A DNA stretch of 64,000 bases from Gordonia tangerina (GCF_021556435.1 NZ_JAKGCU010000006.1:1-64000); one strand, 5' to 3'. Counted from the first letter of the stretch, positions 33,403 through 42,038 are shown. Notes: a model not told the origin generated them from the letters alone. Program-made: numbers and translations.

Positions 33403-35334
33403 ATGACCCCGCCGCCGATGAATCCGCACCCGATGCACCCGGGACCGATGACCCAGCAACCGATGACCCCGCCGCCCCCGACAGCGGCCGCGTGGACGCT
33501 GGCCGTCGACTTCGGCACTTCCAACTCCGCCGCCGCGCACTCCGGGGCGACCAGCGGTGGCATCGAGACGCTGGCGCTCTCGCACACCAGCAACCTGATG
33601 CCGTCGGCGGTGTACGTCGCCGGCAGCGGCGGCAACATCGCCGTCGGTGACGCGGCGATCAATGCCGCACAACAGAATCCGTCGGGCTTCGTGGCCTCTC
33701 CGAAACGTTTGATCGGTGCTGACCCGACCTGCACCGTCAACGGGCAGACCATGCCGACCTACGTCCTCGTGTCGGCGGTGATCCGGACGATCATCGCGCG
33801 TGGAATGGCCGCGCACGCCGGGACGCCGCCCGCGCAGGTGGTGCTCACCCATCCGGAAGCCTGGGCGCAGCAGCAGATACGGGTGCTGGTGGACGCGGCG
33901 GCCACGGCCGGGATCCACCCGGCGCGGATCGTCACCGTCTCCGAACCCCGTGCCGCCGCGGCGCACTACTCGCGATCGCACGCGATGCAACCGGGAGCGC
34001 GGATCGCGGTCTTCGACTTCGGTGGCGGCACACTGGATATCGCGGTGTTGACGGTGACCGCGCCCAACTCCTTCGAGGTGATCGCGGCCCGCGGCGACAA
34101 CGGGCTCGGCGGCAAGAACCTCGACGCCCTCGTGCAGCGGTGGGTCGAGGAACGCCTGGCCGACCGTGATCCGGATGTCGTGACGTGGCTGCGCCGGCAG
34201 GCGTCCGTGGATGTGATGCAGAGCCTGCAGGATTCGATTCGGCACGCCAAGGAGTTGTTGTCGGAGGCGCCGTCGGCCACCATCACCGTGCCCACCCCCA
34301 CCGGCCGCACCACCCTGCAGATCACCCGCGACGAATTCGACGAGCTCATCGCTCCGGCCGTGGGGCAGGCGATGCAGCTGACGCGTGCGGCGCTCGGTGA
34401 CGCGGGAATCACTCACGCAGATCAGCTGTCGGCGCTGTATCTCACCGGCGGGTCGTCGCGCATCCCGATGATTCAGCAGCGGCTCACCGAACTCGGTCCC
34501 GTCGCCACGCTCGACGATCCGAAAACCGTGGTCGCCCAGGGTGCATTGGTAACCGCCATCGTCGAGGGCGCCCCGCGTACCAACGAACGGCCGGCCGGCG
34601 TGCCGTCAGCGTCCGATCGGATGCCGGCTCCCCCCGGTGCGGGCACCGGTCTGAACGCCGCGAAGTCGGTGGCACCGACCTCCTCGTCGTCGGGTGGTCG
34701 ACGGTGGGGACGGATCGCCGCGATCGCCGTCGGGGTGATCGCCGTGGTGGGAATCGGTGCCGGCGCTGCCGCTCTGGTGAACTCTTCCGACGACGACAAC
34801 CCGAATCCCGACGTCCCGTCGGCCTCCGGGACGCCCGACGCGTCAGGAGACACGGGGCAGGTGAGCGCCGCCGGCGAAACCGGCAAAGACGGTGGCCGAA
34901 TCCTGACCGACGAGACCGCCCTGATGGCCGCGCTGCCCGGGCCGCTGCAGGCGTCAGTCGCCAACTGCCGCAAGACCGGCTTCAACAGCAACGACGCCGT
35001 CAAGATGCTGTGCGACATCGCCGAGGACAGCACGTTGGCCGAACTCGGCCAACCCGAGTCGCTGACCTACTTCATCTCGTTCCACGTGGACGACAACGAG
35101 GCCGACAGCACCATCGTCAACATCCGCAACGGCATCTACTCCGACGGCAAGGGTGAGCTGGTGGAGGATTCCGATCGTGTGTCCGCCGCGGATATCGCAC
35201 CGCGCTCGAGTGCGGAGTCGAGCTACAAGATCGACTATGCCAACACCTCGACGGGGTTGCTGGTGGACGTGTTCGGCGTGGCAAGCGTCGATGACGCGAA
35301 GACCTTCCTCACCCGGTCGGGTCTGATGAACTAA
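33403..35334 (+). CDS. Membrane-anchored Hsp70-family protein
   Basis: A 643-residue protein. Residues 1-27 are a Met/Pro-rich cytoplasmic tail. Residues about 30-385 are an actin-like ATPase: phosphate-1 LAVDFGTSNSAAAHSG, phosphate-2 AVFDFGGGTLDIAVL, adenosine LYLTGGSSRIPMIQQRL. There is no ordinary peptide-binding domain; instead a linker, a membrane helix at about 440-460 (IAAIAVGVIAVVGIGAGAAA) and an external domain of about 180 residues with paired Cys (ANCRKTG, KMLCDIAED). An Hsp70 motor with an outside sensor domain, next to two GTPases, suggests control of envelope machinery. Ligand unknown. Confidence 0.85.
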   Translation: MTPPPMNPHPMHPGPMTQQPMTPPPPTAAAWTLAVDFGTSNSAAAHSGATSGGIETLALSHTSNLMPSAVYVAGSGGNIAVGDAAINAAQQNPSGFVASPKRLIGADPTCTVNGQTMPTYVLVSAVIRTIIARGMAAHAGTPPAQVVLTHPEAWAQQQIRVLVDAAATAGIHPARIVTVSEPRAAAAHYSRSHAMQPGARIAVFDFGGGTLDIAVLTVTAPNSFEVIAARGDNGLGGKNLDALVQRWVEERLADRDPDVVTWLRRQASVDVMQSLQDSIRHAKELLSEAPSATITVPTPTGRTTLQITRDEFDELIAPAVGQAMQLTRAALGDAGITHADQLSALYLTGGSSRIPMIQQRLTELGPVATLDDPKTVVAQGALVTAIVEGAPRTNERPAGVPSASDRMPAPPGAGTGLNAAKSVAPTSSSSGGRRWGRIAAIAVGVIAVVGIGAGAAALVNSSDDDNPNPDVPSASGTPDASGDTGQVSAAGETGKDGGRILTDETALMAALPGPLQASVANCRKTGFNSNDAVKMLCDIAEDSTLAELGQPESLTYFISFHVDDNEADSTIVNIRNGIYSDGKGELVEDSDRVSAADIAPRSSAESSYKIDYANTSTGLLVDVFGVASVDDAKTFLTRSGLMN

Positions 35335-35404
35335 AGCCTCGTTCGGCTCCTCCGGGAACATTGTCACCCTCCGCTGTCGTCAGATCTTTGACAACGCACA
35401 CAGG

Positions 35405-35419
35405 CCCCGCCGAGCGGGG
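35405..35419 (+). promoter_or_regulatory. Short GC hairpin in the leader of the calcium-loop gene
   Basis: CCCCGC-CGA-GCGGGG lies 20 nt before the start codon at 35440, leaving the AAGGGTGAG ribosome-binding site free. It may end or tune transcription from the Hsp70 operon. No U-tract follows. Confidence 0.3.
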
Positions 35420-35439
35420 TGCGACGAAGGGTGAGAACC

Positions 35440-36135
35440 ATGTCCGACAGCACCGCCACCAGCAACAGCAGCACCGCCACCACCAGCACCAGCACCACCG
35501 ACAGTTCCGCGCCGGAGGGAACCACCCATAGCGCCGTCGACATCGACCGCGACGGCAACGTCGATGTGGTGCACGGCACCACCGCCGACGGCACCGCGAT
35601 CAACTCCTACCTCGACGACACCGGCAACGTGGTGCTCGTCGAAGCAGACACCGACCACAACGGCACCTATGACACGCTGGTCTACGGCGGTCCGGACGGC
35701 ACGACGATCGTCGAATCCGACTCGGACGACGACGGTTCCGCGGATGTGATCGCAAAGCTCTCCGCCGACGGCGACGTGATCCAGATCGACGGCCTCGACC
35801 ACGGTCAGGTCGTGTCCTCGGCGATCGATGTGGACGGCGACGGCAATCTCGACGTGCAGCTCGTCGACACCGACCGCGACGGCGGTTTCGACACCACCGT
35901 CGTCGACGCCGACAACGACGGCTCCCCCGACACCGTGATCACCGACACGGATGGTGACGGTCAGGCCGACCGCATCGGCTATCTCGGTGGTGAGCCGCAC
36001 GGCGAGAACGCCCCGTCGACGGCGCCGTCGGCCCCCGAGTCCGATGTCCCCGAAGCCGACACTGCAAACACTGATCCCGCAGACGCCTACGAACCGTACG
36101 CCGACACCACTCTCGACGCACACGACGCGTTCTGA
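35440..36135 (+). CDS. Calcium-loop (DxDxDG) repeat protein
   Basis: A 231-residue acidic protein with AAGGGTGAG before ATG 35440. After a 30-residue Ser/Thr-rich start come about seven loops of the form D-x-D-x-D/N-G: DIDRDGNVDVV, ADTDHNGTYDT, SDSDDDGSADVI, DVDGDGNLDVQL, DTDRDGGFDTT, DADNDGSPDTV and DTDGDGQADRI. These match EF-hand-like or thrombospondin-type-3 calcium loops, found in proteins I recall being labelled DUF6802 in gordoniae. No signal peptide is visible, so it may act in the cytoplasm or leave by another route. It has a paralogue on the other strand at 38511 and lies between the Hsp70 and ABC genes. Confidence 0.75.
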   Translation: MSDSTATSNSSTATTSTSTTDSSAPEGTTHSAVDIDRDGNVDVVHGTTADGTAINSYLDDTGNVVLVEADTDHNGTYDTLVYGGPDGTTIVESDSDDDGSADVIAKLSADGDVIQIDGLDHGQVVSSAIDVDGDGNLDVQLVDTDRDGGFDTTVVDADNDGSPDTVITDTDGDGQADRIGYLGGEPHGENAPSTAPSAPESDVPEADTANTDPADAYEPYADTTLDAHDAF

Positions 36136-36156
36136 CCGGGCCTGCGGGTCACCGAG

Positions 36157-38412
36157 ATGATGGCCACGATGATCCGCGGCACCGTGACGGTGGGCGCGAC
36201 CGTCCACGAGCTCGGCGAGCATCCGCAGGTGAGCGTCGGGTCCGCGGTCGGCAACGACATCGTCGTCGATCACCCGCTGATCGCCGCCCGCCACGTGCAG
36301 ATCGAGTGGCGGACCAACCGATGGTGGGTATCCGCGCAGGATCCCGCGATGCCGGCCTTCGTGGCCGGCATCGCGGTCACCGAGGTCATGGTCGCCGCGC
36401 CGACCGTGGTGCGTCTCTCCGACCCCGACGACGGTCCGTCGCTGGTGATCGACCTGGTCGTCGATCAACCCGACCGGTGGTCCGAGCGCGGGATCACGGT
36501 GCGCGGCATCACCACGATCGGACGCACCCCGGACAACGATGTGGTGGTCGATGACATGCCGGCATCCCGTCATCACGCCCGGGTCGTCCGACAGGTCAAC
36601 GAGGAGCTGATCATCGAAGACCTCGCCAGCAGCAACGGCACCTATGTCGACGGTCACCGAGTCGACCGGGCCGCGCTTCTCGACGGATCGGTGATCACGA
36701 TCGGCAACACCGACCTCATGGTGAACGGCGATGTCCTCGCCCGTGATGGCGCACCCGCAGGAGCCTCCGACGGCCTGCACGTGCGTGGCGTCGGACTCAC
36801 CCTCGATAGTGGCACCACGTTGCTGCGTGACGTCGAATTCACCGCCCGCCCCGGCACATTGACGGCGGTGATCGGACCATCCGGGGCGGGGAAGTCGACG
36901 GTGGCCCGGGTGGTCGCCGGCCTGAGCACCCCGTCGGCCGGCGTGGTGACCTTCGAGGGCCGCGACGTGCACGGCGAGTACGACGCGATGCACACCCGGA
37001 TCGGGATGGTGCCGCAGAACGATGTGCTGCACCGGCGGCTCACCGTGCGCGAGGCGCTCGGCTACGCCGCCGAACTGCGGCTGCCGCCGGATCTGACCTC
37101 CGCCGATCGCGACCGTGTCGTCGCCGGGGTTCTCGCCGAACTGCAGCTGTCCCATCACCTCGACACCCGCATCGACCGACTGTCCGGCGGCCAGCGCAAA
37201 CGTGCCTCGATGGCGATGGAGTTGCTGACCGGGCCCAGCCTGCTGATCCTCGACGAACCGACCTCGGGTCTCGATCCGGCACTCGACCGCCAGGTGATGG
37301 CCGCGCTGCGTCGCCTCGCCGACGGCGGGCGCGTGGTTCTGGTCGTCACGCACTCGCTGGCACATCTCGCGACGTGCGATCAAGTGCTTCTGCTGGCGCC
37401 CGGTGGCCGCACCGCCTTCGTCGGCCGCCCCGACCACATCCCGGCCGCGATGGGCAGCGCCGACTGGGCCGAGGTCTTCGCCTTCGTGACCGCTCACCCG
37501 GTGCTCGCCCATCGGGCCCACCTCGCCCGTTCCCGGCGAGCGCCCGCCATCCCGGTTCGACGGCCCACCGGACCGCTGATCGGTACGCCACAGGCGTCGG
37601 CGTTCCGGCAGTGTGGCACCGTCATCCGCCGACAATTCCGACTCCTCGTCGCCGACCCCGGCTATCTGGCGTTCCTCTCGGCACTACCGCTGGTCCTCGG
37701 CCTGCTGACGCTGGTGATCCCGGGCTCGCGGGGTTTCGCGGTCAACCAGAATCCCGAGACCGCCGGCGAAGCCCTGCAGATCCTGGTGATCCTGGTGGTC
37801 GGCGCGACCTTCATGGGCACGGCGCTCACCATCCGCGATCTCATCGGTGAGCGCGACGTCTTCGAACGGGAGCGGGCCGTCGGGTTGCGTCCCGGTGCCT
37901 ACCTTGCGGCGAAGATCGTCGTGTTCTGCATCGTGGCAGTGACCCAGTGCATGGTCATGATCACGATCACCCTCCTGGGCAAAGGGATTCCCGCCGGCGG
38001 TGTGTTCGGTACCGCTCCGCTGGAACTCGTGTGCGCGGTCAGTGCACTCGCCTGCGTCAGCACCGTCGTCGGTCTGGCCGTGTCGGTCACGGTGCGCTCC
38101 ACCGAACAGACGATGCCGCCGCTGGTGGTGTTGATCATCGCGCAGCTGGTGTTCTGCGGCGGGCTGTTCCGGATCAGCACACCGGTGTTGGCCCAGCTGC
38201 CCTGGCTGTTCCCGTCCTACTGGGGATACGCCGCCGCGGCCGGTGCGGTCGAGGTGAACACGAACTCACCACTGGCCCCGCAGACCCGAGGCGCCGCCAT
38301 CTGGGATGCCACCGGGTCGAACGTGGTACTCGCCTGCAGCGCAATGCTGTTGGTGGCGACTGTGCTGGTGACGTACACGATGTCGCGTTTGCAGCTGCAG
38401 CGTCGTCGGTGA
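36157..38412 (+). CDS. FHA-domain ABC transporter (Rv1747-like)
   Basis: A 751-residue half-transporter. Residues 1-90 are a weak FHA-like domain and residues about 110-190 a clear second one: IGRTPDNDVVVDDMPASRHH and LASSNGTYVDGHRV, the phosphothreonine-binding S and N. The ATPase (about 210-430) has Walker A GPSGAGKST, signature LSGGQRKR and Walker B LLILDEPTSGLD. The membrane domain (about 480-750) has six helices of ABC2 type, ABCG-like order. FHA domains imply control by a Ser/Thr kinase, as for Rv1747, linked to lipooligosaccharide export. Start: ATG 36157, with a second ATG next to it. Confidence 0.88.
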   Translation: MMATMIRGTVTVGATVHELGEHPQVSVGSAVGNDIVVDHPLIAARHVQIEWRTNRWWVSAQDPAMPAFVAGIAVTEVMVAAPTVVRLSDPDDGPSLVIDLVVDQPDRWSERGITVRGITTIGRTPDNDVVVDDMPASRHHARVVRQVNEELIIEDLASSNGTYVDGHRVDRAALLDGSVITIGNTDLMVNGDVLARDGAPAGASDGLHVRGVGLTLDSGTTLLRDVEFTARPGTLTAVIGPSGAGKSTVARVVAGLSTPSAGVVTFEGRDVHGEYDAMHTRIGMVPQNDVLHRRLTVREALGYAAELRLPPDLTSADRDRVVAGVLAELQLSHHLDTRIDRLSGGQRKRASMAMELLTGPSLLILDEPTSGLDPALDRQVMAALRRLADGGRVVLVVTHSLAHLATCDQVLLLAPGGRTAFVGRPDHIPAAMGSADWAEVFAFVTAHPVLAHRAHLARSRRAPAIPVRRPTGPLIGTPQASAFRQCGTVIRRQFRLLVADPGYLAFLSALPLVLGLLTLVIPGSRGFAVNQNPETAGEALQILVILVVGATFMGTALTIRDLIGERDVFERERAVGLRPGAYLAAKIVVFCIVAVTQCMVMITITLLGKGIPAGGVFGTAPLELVCAVSALACVSTVVGLAVSVTVRSTEQTMPPLVVLIIAQLVFCGGLFRISTPVLAQLPWLFPSYWGYAAAAGAVEVNTNSPLAPQTRGAAIWDATGSNVVLACSAMLLVATVLVTYTMSRLQLQRRR

Positions 38413-38446
38413 GTGGGGTCGTCGGTGAGTGGCGAGCAGACGACAA

Positions 38447-38481
38447 CGCCCCCGACCGCCGGGGTGGGCTGGTCGGGGGCG
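38447..38481. terminator. Hairpin between convergent ABC and calcium-loop genes
   Basis: CGCCCCCGACC at 38447-38457 pairs perfectly with GGTCGGGGGCG at 38471-38481 around a 13-nt loop. It lies between the stops of the two convergent genes, as expected for a bidirectional terminator without a U-tract. Confidence 0.6.
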
Positions 38482-38510
38482 ATGCGATGAGGGGGGGCGA
38501 TGAGTGGAGG

Positions 38511-39134
38511 TCAGAGCACCGTGTCGTCGGCGCCGTACCCGCTGCCGTCCTCGGAGTGTGGGACCTGGTCCTGGCCGTAGGGGTCGCTGCCGTACGAGTC
38601 GCTGCCGTAGGAATCGCCACCACCGGAGTAGGAGTCGGCCTGGCCGTCACCATCATTGTCGGCGACGTAGGCGTCGAGCTGTCCGTCGCCGTCCGTGTCG
38701 GCAGCGATGTAGTCGATGCGACCGTCACCGTCCCGGTCGTAGGAGATGCGGTCGGCGACACCGTCGCGGTCGGTGTCCTCGATGACGGTGTCCGGTGCGC
38801 CGTTTCCGTCCTGGTCGAGGGTCGAGGCCACGATCTGGCCGTTCTCCACGGTGTCGACGCGGGTGAGATCGCCGTCGCGGTCGACGTGCGCAATCGTGTC
38901 GATGCGGCCGTCGCCGTCGTCGTCGTGGCCGACCAGGGTGGTGCCGTCGGCGGTGGACACCGCAGCGGTGTCGTAGCGCCCGTCGCCGTCGGTGTCGACC
39001 TCCACGAGAGAGACATTGCCCGCCGCGTCGTAGTGGACCGCGACGTCGTTGCCCTGCGCATCGGTGGTGTGGCGCACGCCGCCCTCGGTGGCGGTGCCGG
39101 GGGTGCTGGAGGTGCCGTGATCGTTGGGGAGCAT
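38511..39134 (-). CDS. Calcium-loop (DxDxDG) repeat protein, paralogue
   Basis: A 207-residue acidic protein from ATG 39134. Loops include VDTDGDGRYDTA, DDDGDGRIDTI, DQDGNGAPDTV, DTDRDGVADRI, DRDGDGRIDYI, DTDGDGQLDAYV and DNDGDGQADSY, seven in all. The C-terminus is Gly/Ser/Tyr-rich (SYGSDSYGSDPYG). It resembles the protein at 35440 in start, loop spacing and size, and was probably produced by duplication and inversion around the ABC gene. No signal peptide. Confidence 0.75.
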   Translation of the reverse strand: MLPNDHGTSSTPGTATEGGVRHTTDAQGNDVAVHYDAAGNVSLVEVDTDGDGRYDTAAVSTADGTTLVGHDDDGDGRIDTIAHVDRDGDLTRVDTVENGQIVASTLDQDGNGAPDTVIEDTDRDGVADRISYDRDGDGRIDYIAADTDGDGQLDAYVADNDGDGQADSYSGGGDSYGSDSYGSDPYGQDQVPHSEDGSGYGADDTVL

Positions 39135-39363
39135 GGTGGGGCCTTCCTGGTCTATGTGGTCGAGCTGTCACGTGTCTGATGTGCCCGGCGGCCCAGAATG
39201 TTCCCCGGTTCCAGAATGCGCCCGCCTCGAATCTCTCGAGGACCAAACGTCGGCGGCCATCGGCAATTCGTTGTGGGAACATTCCCGACGGCCCGTAGCA
39301 TCACATAGGGGACCGGCCACCACGCGGTGGCGAACGCGGATTCATCCGAACGGAGGGCAACAC

Positions 39364-39756
39364 ATGCAGGAGGAGCCGTCGATCCTGGCTTCGCTCGGCA
39401 TCGACCCCGCCACGTCACCGGCGCCCCCCGACGACGTCTGGAGTGCGGCGCTGCAGGCCGCGTTCGATCCGTCGGCGACCGCCGATCCCGACACGGTTCC
39501 GGAGATGGACGACGAACCGCCGGCGCTTGCCGATGACGACGAGATCATCGTCGAACCGGCCGGGCTCGACGACACCCACGATGGTGTCGAGTCGGGGTCG
39601 GCGTCGGATCACGACGTCATCGTGGCCGGTGACCACAGCGAACTCGGCGACCAAACAGACGATGATGTCGCCCTCGACGATGCGGGGCACGGCGATGACG
39701 CCGGTGTCGACACGCACGGTGGTGTCGGTCCGCACGACGGCCACTACGATCTCTGA
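39364..39756 (+). CDS. Acidic small protein before an ECF sigma gene
   Basis: A 130-residue protein from ATG 39364 with CGGAGGG 6 nt upstream. The start, MQEEPSILASLGIDPATSPA and PPDDVWSAALQAAFDPS, looks like a conserved helical module in gordoniae and relatives. Residues 50-130 are almost all Asp, Glu, Gly and His and probably disordered. No membrane segment. It lies 35 nt before the ECF sigma factor and may be co-transcribed. It could be a regulator of the sigma factor or of the neighbours, but no anti-sigma motif (HxxxCxxC) is present. Confidence 0.65.
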   Translation: MQEEPSILASLGIDPATSPAPPDDVWSAALQAAFDPSATADPDTVPEMDDEPPALADDDEIIVEPAGLDDTHDGVESGSASDHDVIVAGDHSELGDQTDDDVALDDAGHGDDAGVDTHGGVGPHDGHYDL

Positions 39757-39791
39757 GCTGAGGTGGGGGATGTGACGGGCGGGAACCACTG

Positions 39792-40346
39792 ATGGACGAG
39801 GCTGCGCTGCTCATGCAGGCACGCGAAGGCGACCAGCGGGCCTTCGCCGAGGTCGTCACCGCCCACCGCAATCATGTGTGGGCGGTGTGTCTCAACATCT
39901 GCGGCAACCCGCACGACGCCGAGGACGCCTTGCAGAACACGTTGGTCGCGGCTTGGCAGAACCTGCACAAGTTTCGTGGCGAGGCGCGCTTTTCCACCTG
40001 GCTGCACCGCATCGCCGCCAACAACGCGCTGACGGTGGTGCGCAAACGTAAAATCAACACGCAGATCACCGATTTCAGCGATCCGGAAGAGTCCGTCCAA
40101 CTCGCCGACGACGATGCCGCTCCGCGGTTCGACGAACACATCGCTCTTCGGGATTCGCTGCGTGACGCGCTGTCCCAGCTCCCCGCGGAGTTCCGCGAGG
40201 CCATCGTGCTGCGCGAATTCGGTGACCTCACCTACGCCGACATCGCCGTGCAGCAGGGTGTCGGGATTCAGACCGTGAAGTCGCGGCTCAACCGGGCGCG
40301 TACCCAACTGCGCGACATCCTCGGCGACCGTATGGCCGCCCACTAA
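39792..40346 (+). CDS. ECF-type RNA polymerase sigma factor
   Basis: A 184-residue protein. Region 2 is seen in AHRNHVWAVCLNICGNPHDA then EDALQNTLVAAWQNLHKFRG and STWLHRIAANNALTVVRKRK. Region 4 is LRDALSQLPAEFREAIVLRE, FGDLTYADIAVQQGVGIQTV then KSRLNRARTQLR. No anti-sigma gene with a membrane helix follows. It should redirect RNA polymerase to an envelope or stress regulon; the promoter set is unknown. It is the last gene before the SpoIID gene, 149 bp away. Confidence 0.92.
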   Translation: MDEAALLMQAREGDQRAFAEVVTAHRNHVWAVCLNICGNPHDAEDALQNTLVAAWQNLHKFRGEARFSTWLHRIAANNALTVVRKRKINTQITDFSDPEESVQLADDDAAPRFDEHIALRDSLRDALSQLPAEFREAIVLREFGDLTYADIAVQQGVGIQTVKSRLNRARTQLRDILGDRMAAH

Positions 40347-40412
40347 GAACTGCCGAGCCGTCGAAACTCGTGATGCGGTTGTGACCTGCTGAGGTTGTCG
40401 TGCCGTGCGATC

Positions 40413-40449
40413 GTTAACTATCGTCACATTAGTCACACCAGTAACACGC
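40413..40449 (+). promoter_or_regulatory. GTCAC/GTAAC repeats upstream of the SpoIID gene
   Basis: Three 9-bp units, GTCACATTA at 40423, GTCACACCA at 40432 and GTAACACGC at 40441, follow a related GTTAACTATC at 40413. The regular spacing suggests a two-component response regulator or similar site (MtrA-type repeats resemble these). No experiment supports it here. Confidence 0.35.
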
Positions 40450-40495
40450 GCCTCATGTTTCGGTCAGGCACGCGCTCACGGAAGGTCTCGCGACG

Positions 40496-42022
40496 TTGGT
40501 TTCCGCACGTCCCCGGCACACACGTGCTCGGTCGCTGTCACTGGCGGCGATCGGCTTGGTGCCCGCGCTGCTCGTCGGCGGGCTGCTGACCGCACCGCGG
40601 ATCCTGTCCGAGGACGTGACATTGTCGGCCGGTTCCGAGGTGACGCTGATCGGCCATGGACACGGCCACGGCCGCGGGATGGGTCAATGGGGTGCGTACG
40701 GCTACGCCCAGAAGGGCTGGTCGGCGACACAGATTTTGCGCCACTATTACGGCGGCACCACCGCGGGGAAGGTGGACAGGCCCGAGATCACGGTCGCTCT
40801 GACCGGGAAGAACTCGGTGAATGTGCACGCGGACGCCGGGATGCGAGTCGGTGGCCAAATGGTGGCTCCCGGACAGGCGGTCAGCCTGTCCGGGGGTACC
40901 GCCACCATCACCAGTGGGTGCGGTGGCGGTGTCGTGCGGTCGGTTCCGGCGCAATGGGTCGAGCCGGTCAACATGGGTCCGAGTCGGCCATCCGGCGAGT
41001 TCCTGAAGTTCTGTGGCTCCAACCAGGCCTATCGTGGCGCTCTCGGCTACGACGGCGGTCGCGTCAGCAACCGCCTCCACATCGACGACTACGTCAAGGG
41101 TGTGATCCCCAAGGAGAGCGTGCCGGGATGGGCGGATTCCGGTGGGGCAGAAGCGCTCAAGGCACAAGCGGTCGCGGCGCGCACCTATGCGCTGGCCGCG
41201 ATCGCCGGTGGCAAGAAGATCGACGATACGCAGAACTCGCAGGTGTATGGCGGTGTGGCGGGCGAGGATCCGCGCACCAACCGCGCCGCCGACGCCACCC
41301 CGGGGCAGATCTTGCTGCAGGGCGGCAAGCCGGCCTTCACCGAATTCTCCGCGTCCACAGGCGGTTACACGGCCGGCGGACGATTCCCGGCGGTGCGTGA
41401 CGACGGAGACACGGTCTCGCCGAACCACAACTGGACCGCGACGATCGGTGCGGGCCAGGTGGGCTCGGCATTTGGCGTCGGTGCGCTACGTGCGTTGGAG
41501 GTCGTGGAGGCCAACGGTCTCGGCGCCGAGGACGGTCGCGCGATCAAGGTCCGCGCCGTCGGCTCCGGCGGTACCGTCGAGGTCAGCGGCGAAGAGGCCC
41601 GCACCCGACTGGGACTCAAGTCGGCGTTCTTCTCGGTCAAGGGACAAGCCATCCGACCGAAGATCGTGAAGCCACCCACCGGTCCCGACATGCCCGGTGG
41701 CGGCGGCCTGGACTTGGGGAATCTGCTGAACCTCACCGACCAACTCCTGCCGGGCGCCGCGCAACTGCTGTCGACGGGCACCGAGGCGATCAACGGCCGC
41801 TACGGTGACCTCGGCGGCGTCACCGGCCCACTCGGTCAGGCCATCGGCGTACCGAACCTGACTCCCGACGGCAACGGCGTGGTGCAACTCTTCCAGCGCG
41901 GCATGTTGCTGTTCAGTGAGCAGACCGGCGCGCACGCTCTGGTGGGGGCGGGTCTGGCCGACTACCTCGCCGGCGGCGGGCAGCCGGTGAAGGGCTTTCC
42001 GGACGACGACCGGTTGCGCTGA
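40496..42022 (+). CDS. SpoIID/LytB-domain wall protein
   Basis: A 508-residue protein with TTG start at 40496 preceded by GGAAGG. Residues 12-33 are a signal or anchor helix. Residues about 50-360 form a SpoIID/LytB domain: GHGHGHGRGMGQWGAYGYAQ, SATQILRHYYGGTTAG, IDDYVKGVIPKESVPGW and ALKAQAVAARTYALA, then EFSASTGGYTAGG. The C-terminal 130 residues include a LGFP-like or Gly-rich segment near GVPNLTPDGNGVVQLFQRG. SpoIID proteins cut glycan strands that lack stem peptides, so this is a likely lytic transglycosylase of wall remodelling. It ends 16 nt from a convergent GAF-ANTAR gene. Confidence 0.85.
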   Translation: MVSARPRHTRARSLSLAAIGLVPALLVGGLLTAPRILSEDVTLSAGSEVTLIGHGHGHGRGMGQWGAYGYAQKGWSATQILRHYYGGTTAGKVDRPEITVALTGKNSVNVHADAGMRVGGQMVAPGQAVSLSGGTATITSGCGGGVVRSVPAQWVEPVNMGPSRPSGEFLKFCGSNQAYRGALGYDGGRVSNRLHIDDYVKGVIPKESVPGWADSGGAEALKAQAVAARTYALAAIAGGKKIDDTQNSQVYGGVAGEDPRTNRAADATPGQILLQGGKPAFTEFSASTGGYTAGGRFPAVRDDGDTVSPNHNWTATIGAGQVGSAFGVGALRALEVVEANGLGAEDGRAIKVRAVGSGGTVEVSGEEARTRLGLKSAFFSVKGQAIRPKIVKPPTGPDMPGGGGLDLGNLLNLTDQLLPGAAQLLSTGTEAINGRYGDLGGVTGPLGQAIGVPNLTPDGNGVVQLFQRGMLLFSEQTGAHALVGAGLADYLAGGGQPVKGFPDDDRLR

Positions 42023-42038
42023 GTTCTGTTGCGACGCC

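Noticed and set aside
32049-33752. A 567-codon minus-strand frame over the second GTPase
   Set aside because: Antisense to a gene with clear G1 and G3 motifs; low-complexity composition.
35380-37635. A 751-codon minus-strand frame
   Set aside because: Antisense to the calcium-loop protein and FHA-ABC genes, whose motifs are clear. The frame is Val/Gly/His-rich, as expected of a codon-bias shadow.
38511-39134. Possible surface-adhesin or CRISPR-like repeat signal
   Set aside because: The periodicity comes from codons for the DxDxDG loops; the units vary in length and sequence, and no spacers of regular size are present.
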